A stretch of DNA of 64,000 bases from Tribonema minus. Its lineage: Eukaryota > Sar > Xanthophyceae > Tribonematales > Tribonemataceae. The stretch is taken from the NCBI GenBank assembly GCA_017506865.1, contig JAFCMP010000002.1, positions 248,001-312,000 of the forward strand, written 5' to 3'. The position numbers were made by a program, and so were the translations under genes. Numbering within the stretch: the first letter of the stretch is position 1; each line of letters begins with the position of its first letter. Below the pieces are notes generated by a model. It made no database searches and was not told the DNA's origin. It worked only from the letters and a program-made list of their open reading frames with translations. Below are positions 11,499 through 23,000 of the stretch, piece after piece.

Positions 11499-13175
11499 TC
11501 ACTCGTCGCGACGCGTTGAGAAAGGGTACACCGTGTAGCCGGGGTACGCCCTCCCGAGCAAGAACTGCACGCGGTCCCGCCACGGCAGCCTGCGCGATGG
11601 CGACTCAAAGTCCAGCGGAGACAGCAGCAGGCCGCCGCTGTGGAATGGCACATCAATCACGACCATCAGCACGACGTACCCCGCCCCCCACAGCAGCGGC
11701 GCGCGCAGCGACGCGGCGACCGCGAGCAGCGCGGCGCCCATGGCCGCGGCGCTGCTGCACTCCAGAGCACTGCTGCTGTCCGCCATCTGCGCCCACACCT
11801 CCGGGAACAGGGCCACGTGCGGAGCGAAGAGGACGCATGGCAGCAGCGCCACCCATGCCTCGTCGTGCTCGCGGTAGTCGGCGGGCGGCGGCGGCAGGAC
11901 GTACGTGCACGGCGGCGGCGGCGGCTTGCGCACGCGCGCGCACAGCCTCGCCACCGCGTCGCGCCTCTGCGCGTCGTTGCGGTAGTCCGCGTCCGCCGGC
12001 CCCAGCGCTGCCTCCACCTCCTCTCTTGTGGTCCTGTTCTTGATGACGGCCATCTCTAAGGAGGACTGCACGTCCGCGCGCGGCGCGCCCGCCGCCGCAC
12101 ACTCTATGCGCTCGCTCTCGCGCCTCAGGCAGTCCGCCTCTAGCTGCGCGCAGGACTCGACGTGCGCACGCAGCGCGGGGTTGGCGTAGATGTAACGCCA
12201 CGCTCGCACCAGGAGATCGTCTGGGGCATCGCTGTCGAGCCTGGGAATGACTCGGTCGGCGGCCGCGACGGTAACCGTGACGGCGAGGATGCTTGCCGCG
12301 CCGCAGTAGAGCGCGGTGGCGATGGCGCGCAGCACGAAGGCGCTGCTGCCGCTGGGGTTGAGGTTGAGGGCGCTGGTGGCGAGTGCGCATGCGGCGCGCA
12401 GCAGGCACCGCAGGGGCACGTCCGCCAGAGGCAGTGCGCAGGCCATGCAGGCCACGGTGAGGAGCAGCTTGAGGCGACGCAACGGGCGCCAGAACGGCTG
12501 CTGCTGCTGCTGCTGCGGTGCTTCTCCGAGGGCATTTGTGAGCTCAGCTCTCTGCTCCGGCGTGAAGTACAGCACGAACCAGAACACGTCTTTGAACCTG
12601 CGGATTTGCTCCGCGGCGCTGGCGGGGGGCCTCTCGCAGTTCTGCAGGGCCTGGTACTCCGCAGCTCTGTAGAAGCCAGTCCTGTCAATAGACTTGTCCA
12701 GACGCGCTCCTTGCAGACGAAACCAGCGGCGAGCCTCGTAGATGGCGACCACGAAGCTGCCGCAGGCGGCAACTCTTGCAAGGCAAGCGCCCGCGAAAGA
12801 GAGCAGCAGCTCTCTACGTTGTCCACCGCCGTTGCTGCTGCTGCTGCCGACGCTGCTGTGGTTGCTCGTCGTGCCCGCGTTCTGGTTGAGGTCAACAGCC
12901 TGCGCGATGAGTATAACGAAAGCGGCCCACCAGCCACATAGATAAAGCCGGCTGCCCCTGCAGGCCTTCCAGCTGCGAGAAGGATCGGTCATCAGGTGTT
13001 GGCGCCTGAGAACAAGAGCGACCTTCGTCTGCAGGGCGACCAGCCCGGCGAAAAGCAGGATGCAGTGCCTTGCATCGTCGTCTGGCAAGAGGCGCAGCTG
13101 CCTAGCCGTCGACTGCAGGCACCTTTCGATGCATACACACGCATCCAGTGCAGACTGCAGCAGCAGCAGCAACAT
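11499..13175 (-). CDS. Orphan multi-pass membrane protein
   Basis: This is a single uninterrupted 558-aa frame, the longest in the window, and I do not recognise its family. I used the first ATG (13175); the frame is open a little further upstream without another ATG. Hydrophobic, likely membrane-spanning segments lie near residues 38-57, 78-95, 122-146, 236-272 (probably two), 279-306, 441-461 and 476-511. Between about 310 and 430 is a charged, Ala/Arg-rich region predicted to be helical, followed by a proline patch (KPPPPP, LPPPPAD). A glutamine run near 221-226 and a serine/glycine stretch near 104-118 look like loops. GC-ending codons dominate, matching recognised genes nearby. The overlapping frames on both strands are also long because of the high GC, so coding status rests on length and the membrane pattern. 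The C-terminus is hydrophilic (FSTRRDE). Confidence 0.6.
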   Translation of the reverse strand: MLLLLLQSALDACVCIERCLQSTARQLRLLPDDDARHCILLFAGLVALQTKVALVLRRQHLMTDPSRSWKACRGSRLYLCGWWAAFVILIAQAVDLNQNAGTTSNHSSVGSSSSNGGGQRRELLLSFAGACLARVAACGSFVVAIYEARRWFRLQGARLDKSIDRTGFYRAAEYQALQNCERPPASAAEQIRRFKDVFWFVLYFTPEQRAELTNALGEAPQQQQQQPFWRPLRRLKLLLTVACMACALPLADVPLRCLLRAACALATSALNLNPSGSSAFVLRAIATALYCGAASILAVTVTVAAADRVIPRLDSDAPDDLLVRAWRYIYANPALRAHVESCAQLEADCLRRESERIECAAAGAPRADVQSSLEMAVIKNRTTREEVEAALGPADADYRNDAQRRDAVARLCARVRKPPPPPCTYVLPPPPADYREHDEAWVALLPCVLFAPHVALFPEVWAQMADSSSALECSSAAAMGAALLAVAASLRAPLLWGAGYVVLMVVIDVPFHSGGLLLSPLDFESPSRRLPWRDRVQFLLGRAYPGYTVYPFSTRRDE

Positions 13176-13387
13176 GCTAGTACTGCACTGGTGGTGGCGT
13201 TTGGTTGGCGTGCACTGGTGGGTGGCTTGCACGACAGTTTATACCTGCCTCTGCCGCTGCGGTGGGGCTTGGAAGCGCCTTACCAGTTCCAGCTTAAACT
13301 TCAACAGGGGAAGGTTCCGGGAACAGGAGTGGCTCAGCGAATTAGATCACCAGGAATAACATCCACTTCATTCGGATAGTTTCCTGT

Positions 13388-13422
13388 TGAAGTGGTAAAT
13401 ATATATATATATTACCACTTCA
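13388..13422. repeat. Perfect 35-bp palindrome with AT core
   Basis: The arm TGAAGTGGTAA at 13388..13398 is mirrored exactly by TTACCACTTCA at 13412..13422. The 13-bp core is alternating A/T. The site lies about 210 bp upstream of the membrane-protein start. The rest of 13,176-14,240 shows no supported gene. Confidence 0.9.
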
Positions 13423-14299
13423 CCTGTCTGATTTGGGTATGCAGCTAAGATACCCCCATCCTCTCGACTTTCTGCGCGTGTGTGCGCTGCTGTAACCGCA
13501 GCGGGGCAGGCTGGCAGCGAAAGCTATTCAGCTTGCGCGTGAGGTGACTGTGATGCAACAGCATCAGATCTTGCAACGGAGTCCGTCTCAGTTCAAATCT
13601 TGAGTCTCATGGCCCGGCAGGGATGCTCATGGATACTGTTGAGCTGGGGTGATCGGCTGCGACTCGGTGATGGTGGCCTGCTGCGAGGGCTCTCTACAGT
13701 CGGTAACCTTGGTCGAGCAGCAGGTCCGCGGTGAGCTCGCTGATGCGTGTTGTTGAGGTAGGCATTTTGTACTATGCGACCTAGCGAAGGCCTGTCGCTA
13801 CAAGCAGCGCTGCACATGTGCTTGGCGTGTACACCTATATACCGCTTGCGTTGTGATGGACCTTGCTCTAGAATTCCATGGCTTCATTGGGTTTTTCACA
13901 GTAGCTGGTACTGTAATGTTGTAGTCTACGTTAGCAACATGCGCTGATGAGTGTACTGTACACTTGTGGCTTTGTTGACATGATATAAGTACATTTGGAA
14001 GGAAGCCATCACCTGTGGTTATTCTAGGATTTTTGGCGGAGTTCACGTTGCGGTGGAGGTGTATGAGTGTGGCAGCGCCAAGGAGTCTGACGCTACCTGC
14101 TACGGCATATGGCCCGCCGAGAAGTCAAAACTCTGCATCCCACGCAAAGCTCATGCTGTCGCTGGCACAAACGACACTGAATCCTCGCACATGAACTACA
14201 TCATGCAGAGCGCCTGTAGCCCAGCTCATCCGAATCAGTGCCGTGCGGCGTTTGCATGCGCTGGCTGTCCGTGTGCACCTTGGCTACTTGGGCCCTGCC

Positions 14300-14443
14300 A
14301 GACTGCTGCTGCTGCGCAGAGCGCTGCTGCGCATGGACTTGACGCCGAGCCGCATCGTGCTGGTGGACGAGGACAGGGCGGTGGTGGACGCGGCCCTCAC
14401 ACGCGCGGCGATGGACCGCTGCGCAGCGCTGCTGGATATGGCG
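14300..14443 (+). CDS. Isolated candidate exon, helical, unknown product
   Basis: This frame encodes a leucine/arginine-rich segment (LLLRRALLRMDL, IVLVDEDRAVVDAAL, RCAALLDMA). It ends at GCG/GTGAGC, a good donor. An acceptor-like CCTGCCAG lies just before it. The segment reads like a genuine helical domain, but no family is evident. It may belong to the same plus-strand gene as the zinc-finger-like exons and the exons at 17-24 kb; I cannot show the joins. Confidence 0.35.
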
Positions 14444-14698
14444 GTGAGCCCCATGCGGCACGCGCATGACAGCGCGACCGCTGCTGCTGAGCCTTCTGTC
14501 GCTTTGCTAGCTGCACGCCATGGCACGCCTCAGAGCAGTATCTTGTACCTTAGAGCAGTAGCCGGTCATGCTGCTCTGCCTCCGGCAACGCCATATCGCC
14601 TGAGCCTCGGCACACGCTGAGCTAGGTGCCAACAGAGCCTGCTGTACTGCATGCAGCAGTCGCGGTCAGCACACCCCTGTCCCTCGCTCACTCGAACG

Positions 14699-15485
14699 GT
14701 CTCAGAGTTCAGTGCGATGCACCGCTTGCGCAGTCATGCGTGGTCTGGCGCCGCTGAACTTGACCACAAGCCAGTGCAACGCGCACCGCGCTTTGCTGTG
14801 CTTACGCACAAGCAGCAACGGCGAATGACGAAGCGTGTCGCACCGCCGACGCAGCAGCAGCGCCGCCAGCGCCGGCAGCAGCGGCTCATCAGACAAACGC
14901 CGAAGCATGGCGTGCGTAACGTGCCCAGAGTAGCTGAGTGGTGGCAATGTTCGCTTCACCGTTGAACGCCGAGGGGGCACGTCGCATACTACGCTCATTA
15001 CACGTCGTCGTGCTCTCTTGTCAGCGCTGCACAGCCCCATCCGCTCTCTCGTGCAGCGCATTCCGGCTAACCCTAACTCTAATCCTAACACTACGTCTAT
15101 CTCTAAGCGGCGGCGGAGTCAACGCCATGCTCATCAAGCGGCACGGTGCAGCGCGCCGCAGCGTGCTGTCCTTGCCTACAGCCTGAACTTGGTGGAGATG
15201 CGACGCCTGCCGCCGTCATTGCTATCGCACGGCACACATTTCTACGCTTCTGCCACCCGCGGTGCTTGCGTTGTACGACAAAGCCTGCTTTCCAACGCGC
15301 CACTGCGCTGCGCGTTCTGCCCCGCAGTGCTGCCAGCGACAGCGGCGGCGGTAGCAGCGGCAGCGCAGGCACCATCATGTGGCGCGGCACGGCATGCGTG
15401 CCATGCCTGGAGCCGCAAGGCGCCGCACCATGGCACTACTGCCGCATGTGCGGCGTGCACGTCCACGTCAAATGAGCGGCAGAGG
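14699..15485 (+). pseudogene. Zinc-finger exon duplicate, copy 1 (nonsense)
   Basis: First unit of a tandem duplication of about 970 bp. Near its end it encodes CVPC, 11 residues, CRMC, GVHV, H, VK and then a TGA at 15473 where copy 2 has TGC (Cys). The spacing C-x2-C-x11-C-x2-C-x4-H-x2-[C] is that of a PHD/C1-like treble-clef finger. The upstream part is Ser/Gly-rich. The lesion removes the sixth ligand and everything after it. Confidence 0.5.
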
Positions 15486-15673
15486 TGGCGCACAGGCAGA
15501 AGCGCGGTGACGACGGCGGCGCAGGCAGTGGCGGCAGCGGCGGAGGCGGCGGCGGCGGCATCGGCGGTGGCGGTGGCGGCACCGTCGTCGCGTGTGACTA
15601 CAGGTGCAACAGCGCCTTCCGTATTGTGCGCAGCCGTCGCGATCAGTGCAACTCTTTCCCGCCCGCTCAAACA

Positions 15674-16450
15674 GTCTAAGAGTTCAGCGCGATGCACCGC
15701 TTACGCAGTCATGCATGGTCTGGCGCCGCTGAACATGACGACCGGCACGAGCAGCGCTTTGTGCGACCATATGCGAGCAGCCACAGCAGATGACACGCAG
15801 TGACTCTGGCCGCATGCGCATCGGCAGCATCGTCACCACCAGCGTCGGCAGCAGCGGCTGATCGAGCAAATGACAATGCCATCATGCGCAGCGTCACCAG
15901 ATCCGCTTAGTGGAGGTATGACTGTTCACTTCGCCGTTGAACGCCTTATGCACAATCCAAGGGGGCATGTTGCATATTGCGCTCATGACAACACATCGTC
16001 GTGCTCCCTTGTCAGTGCTCTGCAGTCCCGTCCGCTTTCTCGCGCAGCGCATTCTGCTCAACCCTAACCCTAATAGTGGCGGCGGAGTTAACGCCAAACT
16101 CATGAACTCGCGCGGTGCGGCGCGCCGTAGTATGCTGCCCTTGCCTACAGCCTGAACTTGGTGGAGTCTGCTGCCATAACTGCTATTGCGCGGCACACGT
16201 TTCCACGCTTCCGCCACCTGCAGTGCTCACGTCATACTGTAAAGCCTCCCTTACGACTCACCACTACATTGCGCGTTCTGCCCCCCAGAGCTGCCAGGGA
16301 CAGCGGCGGCGATAGCAGCGGCAGCAACGGCGGCGCAGCCACCATCAGACGGCGCGGCGCAGCATGCGCGGCGTGCGTGGACCCGCAAGGCGCCATGGCT
16401 CTAATGCCGCATGTGCGGCGTGCACTTCCACGTCAAATGCGCGGCGAAGG
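15674..16450 (+). pseudogene. Zinc-finger exon duplicate, copy 2 (frameshift)
   Basis: Second unit of the same duplication, roughly 80% similar by eye. The CAAC half-site and the CRMC-GVHF-H-VK-C half-site are both present but lie in different frames, because about 5 bp are missing after the first pair compared with copy 1. Downstream the frame continues to a further C-Y-K-C pair near 16,500, which would complete a C4HC3 finger. It is therefore probably broken too, unless splicing between the half-sites restores the frame. Confidence 0.5.
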
Positions 16451-16844
16451 TGCGAGCCGGCACAATCTCGGGGACGTGTACAAGGTGGGGCATGTGCTAC
16501 AAGTGCGGGTGGCAGAAGAAGACTCGGTCTATGCACTTCCGGAGTATACATGTATTTTTTCCCAAGTGTATATTCATCCCAGCTTTGTATACATGAACAA
16601 CTACACATGCTTCAAAGTGCATGTAATGGCCAGCGCGCATTGAGACGCGGTCCGAGCTGTCACAAGATACATGTAGATTCTATAAAAAGTGCATATATAC
16701 ACATCCAAATGGGCAGCATGTCAGCAGCCATGCTTCATGCGCAGCACTGCACCTCAGGAAACACCCATGTGTTACCGCCTGGCCCTGGCTGCCGCCACAG
16801 AAATGCCGCTGCAAATCATACCCTTACCCTACCCTGGCGCGCGC

Positions 16845-17052
16845 GCCGCGCAGATTGTGCGTGCCACCAACCGCGCCAACCCCGCATACCTCTGCACTTG
16901 CATTCTGACCCTGAGCATGCCTGTACCTACCCCCATTCATACCCTATACCGTGCGCCGTGCGCCGTGCAGATCCTGCGTGCCCCCACGCGCATCGACCCT
17001 CAAGCCAATACCCTCGCGCTTACCCCCGTTTACCCTGCGCACCCCATCGCAG
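16845..17052 (+). repeat. Two degenerate copies of an acceptor-plus-exon start
   Basis: Upstream of the exon at 17053 are two earlier copies of its 5' edge. Each has a CGCAG or GTGCAG acceptor followed by an in-frame start reading QIVRATNRANPA (about 16,850) and QILRAPTRIDPQ (about 16,968), against QIMRTSTCANPA in the third. Spacing is about 85-120 bp. Confidence 0.5.
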
Positions 17053-20000
17053 ATCATGCGCACCTCCACGTGCGCCAACCCAGCCGTACGCAGCCAGCGT
17101 GACAGCACTCCATTTCGCAGCGCGCCAGGGCTCCGCCGCATGCTGCACACGGCCGGCATGGCCGCGGCGACATCAGGTGTGTATATACGTACATACAGTA
17201 CGTTGCCGCTGTGAGGTCGAATGGCATTTGTAGCTGACGTCAGGTCACCTAAAAGATCAATGCTTGCTGTTCAGCACCGCACTGCTCGGGGGGGCTGCCC
17301 TCGTGTGCCTGCCCGCCGCGGCGATCTGCCTTCTGCACATGCGCACAGTGCACGCCGCCGATGTGAGATGACGTCGCAACACGCCAGCGTGCATTTGTCT
17401 ACACGGTACGGCAACTACGATCGGCCGGCTTTCAAAGCCGACGTTGCAGTGGAATAGGGTTGGGGTTAGGCCTGAGGTTAGGGGCAGCAAGGGCGGGGTC
17501 TGTGCGGTGCCGGTGCTGCCCCCCCCCCCCCCCCCCTGCCCCCCCCATGCCAAGAGTCTGTGCCCACATTCACCTGTGCTTGACCTCCATACTCACCGGA
17601 GTACATCCCCTTTGCGTGGTCTCGCAGGTTCACGGACGCGCTGTACCACGTTGCATATGAGCCAGCACGACATGGCCTGCGTGTACGCGCTGCGCACCGT
17701 GTATGCGGGCATGGGGTCGGGTGACAGAACGGTGAGTGCCGCTGCTGAGATGTATGCACATGTTCATACATATGAGGTATGTAAGCATGTGCTGCACAAT
17801 GTATGCAGCGTACACTCCACCAGTATTCCCCGTGGTGCGCGCACCTGGGACGTGACATGAGCTGCTAACTAGAATCGAGACTCAACTGATCACACTTCAG
17901 CAGGCAGAACCGCCGTGATGGCGGCAGCAGCGGACAACTATGCAGACATGACAACGACGACGAGAGCTGAAAGCGAGCTGCGCCACGATTGTGACATCTT
18001 CACCGCTTCCTCGTTCCTGGCATCTGTACAGGTCCTGTACCGCGCCGCACGCCTCAACCAACTGCTCACTATAACCATTCAAGTTAACACCACCAGCCCG
18101 TCCCACACATTTGGCCATCAACACAACGATGGCGACGATGGAACGCAAACAAATTCAATTGCGATGATCATGACGGCAACCAGAACGCTCACGCTTGCTT
18201 CTTCGCTGAGCCTCACAGGTGCTCTATCAGTGGCCGCGCGGCGCGCGGGCCGCCACGAGCGTGCCCTCGTGCCGTTGCTCAACGAGGTGGACGACGAGCC
18301 GTTCTGCAGCGACCATTTCACGTAAGCGCTGCTGCAGTTGATTTCTGTGCCACGCCGTACAAGTTGAAGCTTACATAAAGCGACATGTTCACTTCTGTCG
18401 CATTCGCCGTCGTCGAGGGTTGCAGCTCGCAAAATTCAACTGGCGAGCCCGCTCAGCCCAAGCCCTGCTTGTGAGCACTGCTGCAGTGGTGGCACACAAA
18501 GTTACAGTTGAGGTTCTGTGTAGCAACTTCAACACAAATCACGCACGTCTCGAAGGCGATCGGCTTCAATTGGCAGCTTGCGCATCCAAGGCCGCCTGAG
18601 CCCTACACGTGAGCACCACCAAAGTTACAGTTAGAGGTGAGCCCTGCACGTGAGCGCTGCCGTGCCAGGGCTGGTGACTACAACCTGGTTGGATTGAGAT
18701 ATAGGGTCCGAACTAGAGTCTGGCTTGACTACTCGTGCCTCCTTTCTTGTCAACAGGCAGATGCGACAGCACCTGTCAACAGTAACATGCCTGACTTTGC
18801 TAGTGCATGTGTTTTCGAGTGGGGCCTGACCATGCGTCGTGTCGGCGCAAGCCCAAGGGCTACTCATAGCTGGCCTCGCCCTCTGCTGCGCACCGGCACA
18901 AGCCTCTCGCCGACCTCGCCCATTGCTGCAAACTAACACCTGCGCCATGAGCCGTTGGGTAAGGGTTAGTGTTGGGGTTAAGTCACCTGCTGACCTTACC
19001 TTGTGCCACACAACCAGCGCCGGCCGTCCTTCACAGGCTGCTCTTCGCTCGCCTACCGTGCCATCTTGCTGCAAACAAGTATCTCTACCTGCGCTGTGGC
19101 GGCAGGTGCGGCAGCAAGCACAAACGCGGGACCCTCACTTGCTGGCGTTACCCTTCAATTGGACCATCCCCGCCACGCCCTGCGGCAAACGCCACGTGCA
19201 ATCAGTGCCACCCTTTTTACTCGTGTACCTCACCTTTTGCTATCAGTATATGCCTGCCCCGGTGTTTGCTAGCGTTACCCTGTGCCGTCAATACGCACGC
19301 GCGCCGCGGCGGCAGGTGTTGCAGCGGCAGAAACTTGAAGTGCAAGCGCAGTGAGGACGCGCGCGAGCCCCTCACGCACGCGCGGTGCAGGTGGCACTGG
19401 TGCGCGCCTTGATCTGCCACGAGAGTTTTGTGACAGTTTGGTGTGCTCACATGATGGCAAATTGCGCGCGTGCATGCGGCGCGCAGCAGCGCCGGGGTAT
19501 CAATGCGCGTGCACGATCGGCGCGCGTTGAGCACTGAGGGCGTTCACGCGCTGCGCAGGCGCCGCCGCGCACTCTGGCACGCACACTGTTCTGTCTTGGG
19601 CTCACGTGCTTGTACTGAATGGCGCTGTAGATAGCAGGATACAGTCATGTATGTATATATACTCGTATGCTTCACCAACGTGCATGCAATGGTTGCCCCA
19701 TATTATTCATGATCCATGAACAAAAGTGTAGGCCCATAGTTCATCATGGCGCTGACAATTCCTTATTGCTGCGTTCTTTGATGTTGTAGGCATCCTTTGC
19801 CATCTCAACACACTTTGTGCTTCTGCGGGCAGACCAGGGCCTGTAAGCACTTCCGAGGTATGTACAATGTTGCTGACATTAAATGGACATGGTGGTTCGG
19901 AGTATCATCATGTCTTCATTATTACTTGATCTCTATAACTGTAATATTGCAACGGTATTGTATGTGAATGCACTCCAGTTGTCACTGCCAGTGACTTATT

Positions 20001-23000
20001 GCAACAGCTACGGTGCCCTTAGTAACTTGTGTGGAGGCTTGCCAACACACAGATAGCACTTCTCTGGCTTGACACGCAACAGATGATGATTTGTCATCAT
20101 AATAATCAGTGCAGTACCAACAATGTGCACTCTCCTGACACACAAAATTTTGGTCTTGAGGTTCTGCGCATGACATCTCTCATGGCCATCACTGTGCTGT
20201 GTGTGGAGATGTGATGTTTATGGGTGACAACAATGATACGACAAACCCAGGAGATGGTTGCAGACATCCGTTTGTTGTTGACCACACTGTGGCAGAGTGG
20301 TTGGTGGTATTCCCATCAGCGACACCGATTGCATTTGATGCACGTACAAGCGCATTGGCTACACCCTTGTCACCAGCACAGCCAGATGGCACCAGCTACG
20401 GGGCCTTTGTGTTATAGCTTGTGAATGAGTGTGAAGGAGTGGGTAACGCTATGGCCACGCGTGCCGGCATGAGGGTGTATAGAGCGCCCAGCCTTTCAGT
20501 CGTCTCATTGATGCAGCTTTGCAAAATACTCATGCCCTGATGTGAAGGCAGCTGGTTCTCGGCAGTGAGAGGCTACTTGACATTGCCAGGGCGCACGTGA
20601 CAGCTTACTACAAGCATGTGTGTGCAGCATCTGTGCTTCATACATTGTCCACAGTTGTCTGCCATGCTACGCAGCTGCATTCAGTAAGCACTGTGCACAT
20701 GATATTAACCATGATGGTTTTACAGGCCACCAGTGCGCAGTCTTGGAGACAGCATGAAAAGCTCATACCGATGAACTGGTCTGGTCATTACAGGTTTGTT
20801 GATCATGCCATTCCTCGCACGAGGTATCTTGAAGGTGTTGTGGTTCGTGTATCAGAACATTGTCATTGCACTGCAGGCTAGGATAGTATGCACTACCGCG
20901 CAGTCCTGCTAGTGCGCAACTTGGAGACAGCGTGTAACTTCATAATAATGAACTGGTCTGCTCATCACAGGCATGTTGATCATGCCATTGTTCGCACAAG
21001 GCATATTGGAGGTGTTTGTATTTCAGAACACTGTCAGGCACTGCAGGCTAGGGGATGTACTACCGCACACTCCTTCTATGAGTGGTATGCACTCAAGTCT
21101 GTTCGCTTCAACAGAAGAGGAGCATGGTCACGAACATCCTCCATTCGCCCGATGTGTTTGCATGCTGAATGTTCATGCTCAGCGCAAGGTGTTGTTGTAC
21201 CATGTTGCTGTCGCAGGACCAGTGTGCTCAAAGACACGCTGAGGCAAGGCATGCAGGGGCAAGGTCATTGATAGTACTGGGGTACATGCTTCACGGCATC
21301 AACAATGTACTGGTACGTACATAACACACCGCAGGTAAGACGTCAATCTGCGAAATGCTGTCCAACCGACGCAAGTTAAGCGTGCACACAGATTTGCCTG
21401 CACCTGCGCCACCTCACTGCAGGCGGAGCGGGGTGTGCGTGCACCTGTAGCACCCTTATCTTAATACTAACATTAACTGCAAGCTTGAAAGCTGGTAGTA
21501 GTACTGTGCCTGACACACGCACGCTGATACAGACAAAGCTTGCACATGCTGCGCCGCTGCCGCCGCTGCGCGTCGTTCTGCGCAGCTTCACCGTCTACAG
21601 CACACACAACACCGGACGCGTCCTCGCATGCACCGGCCGCTACAGCACTTCAACCCTAGCCCGAGCTTGACTGTCTCCCGTGCAAGTTCCGCGTACACAT
21701 ATCTGACGCCGCTCGCCTCGCTCCGCCACTGCCGCAGTGCGGCACAGCCTTGCTCTCCTCGTCGCCAGCGGTGCCGTCCTCTGCGCGCTGCTGCACGTCT
21801 TCGCGCGCCAGTTGAAGCCACGGGCGCCGCGGAGGTCATCGGCGCCACAGCGCGCGCATCTTCCTGGCCGCGGCGCTGGTGAGCTTGTGATCTTTGCTGC
21901 TGCACAGGCGTTGTCGTTTACAAATGACTATGCGGGCTGCTGAACACTGGTTCTGTGACGGCGACGCGCCGCGGGACCAGGTGCGCGCGGCGCGATCGCA
22001 CTGGCTCGTCTGACAGTGTACTCTGTCTGTGCTGCTAGGGACTGAGCGGAGAAAAGAGATGCGGGCCGCCGAGTCACTGCTGCGGCAGCACTGCTGCGGC
22101 AGCGCACCACACGCGCGCGGGGCTCCGGCGGTGTGGCGGTGTCGATGCCTTCAATGGTCCAAGCTGCAAGGAAGTCCATGCGGGGGGGTGGGAGGGGGGT
22201 GTGGGCTGCTGAGCAGAGGTGCTCGAGTCGTGCCATTCTCTTCTCAGCGTTTGCACTCAGCCGTATCGCTGCTTCGTTGCGTAGGGTTTTACGTCATAGA
22301 CGGCAGCTGACAACTCACCCACCCACCCCCACGCCCCCCCTCTCCCCATCGGCGCATGCGCAGCAACAACCCCCGCGCGGCCGTCCGCTGCTCGGCACAC
22401 GACTTCCTGGCGCTTCTGCTGCACCTAACCTACCACGCGTACACCTACCACGCGTACGGCTCCATCTCTCCCATGTGCACGCTGCTGCTGGCCTTCTTCA
22501 AGGTGATTTTGTGCCTCCGTTCTGTGTTCGATCTGCATGGTGACGTTGGGGTTAGGGTAAGGGTCAGAATTATAATTAGTGTGGCGGCTTGTGCAGGCGC
22601 ATGGCCAAAGACGGATCGGCCTCCGCGTTTGTGGCACGACCCCTATGTATGTATGTATGTATATGTATACATATGTGTCGTACGTATGGCGTGTCCCTTC
22701 AGCGCGACGCAAGCGCGAGGGAGTTTGCAGCACTCGCTCGACTTGTGTGCATGTGAACTGAAGGGCCGTACATCTAGGTGGCCCTTTGCATATGTTGTTT
22801 CGCGCCCGGTGCATAAGGGCCGCGCAGCACTACATACATCCCCTGCCCGTGGATGCGTGCGACAGTGAGCGTGCCGCACGAGGCAACGTGATTCGCGTTC
22901 CCCTGTTGACACCACTAGAAAGTGACAGCGCCCCAGGCGCGGGACTCGGGAGGTGCACATGCATACATGCCCCTGCCTGTTGAAGTGTGCGACGGTGAGC

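Noticed and set aside
11653-12408. Long Arg/Ala-rich frame antisense-shifted within the membrane-protein gene
   Set aside because: High-GC shadow of the main frame; arginine- and alanine-dominated as expected for an off-frame reading.
12162-12941. 259-aa plus-strand frame opposite the membrane-protein gene
   Set aside because: Composition is typical of an antisense reading of a GC-rich gene; no motif.
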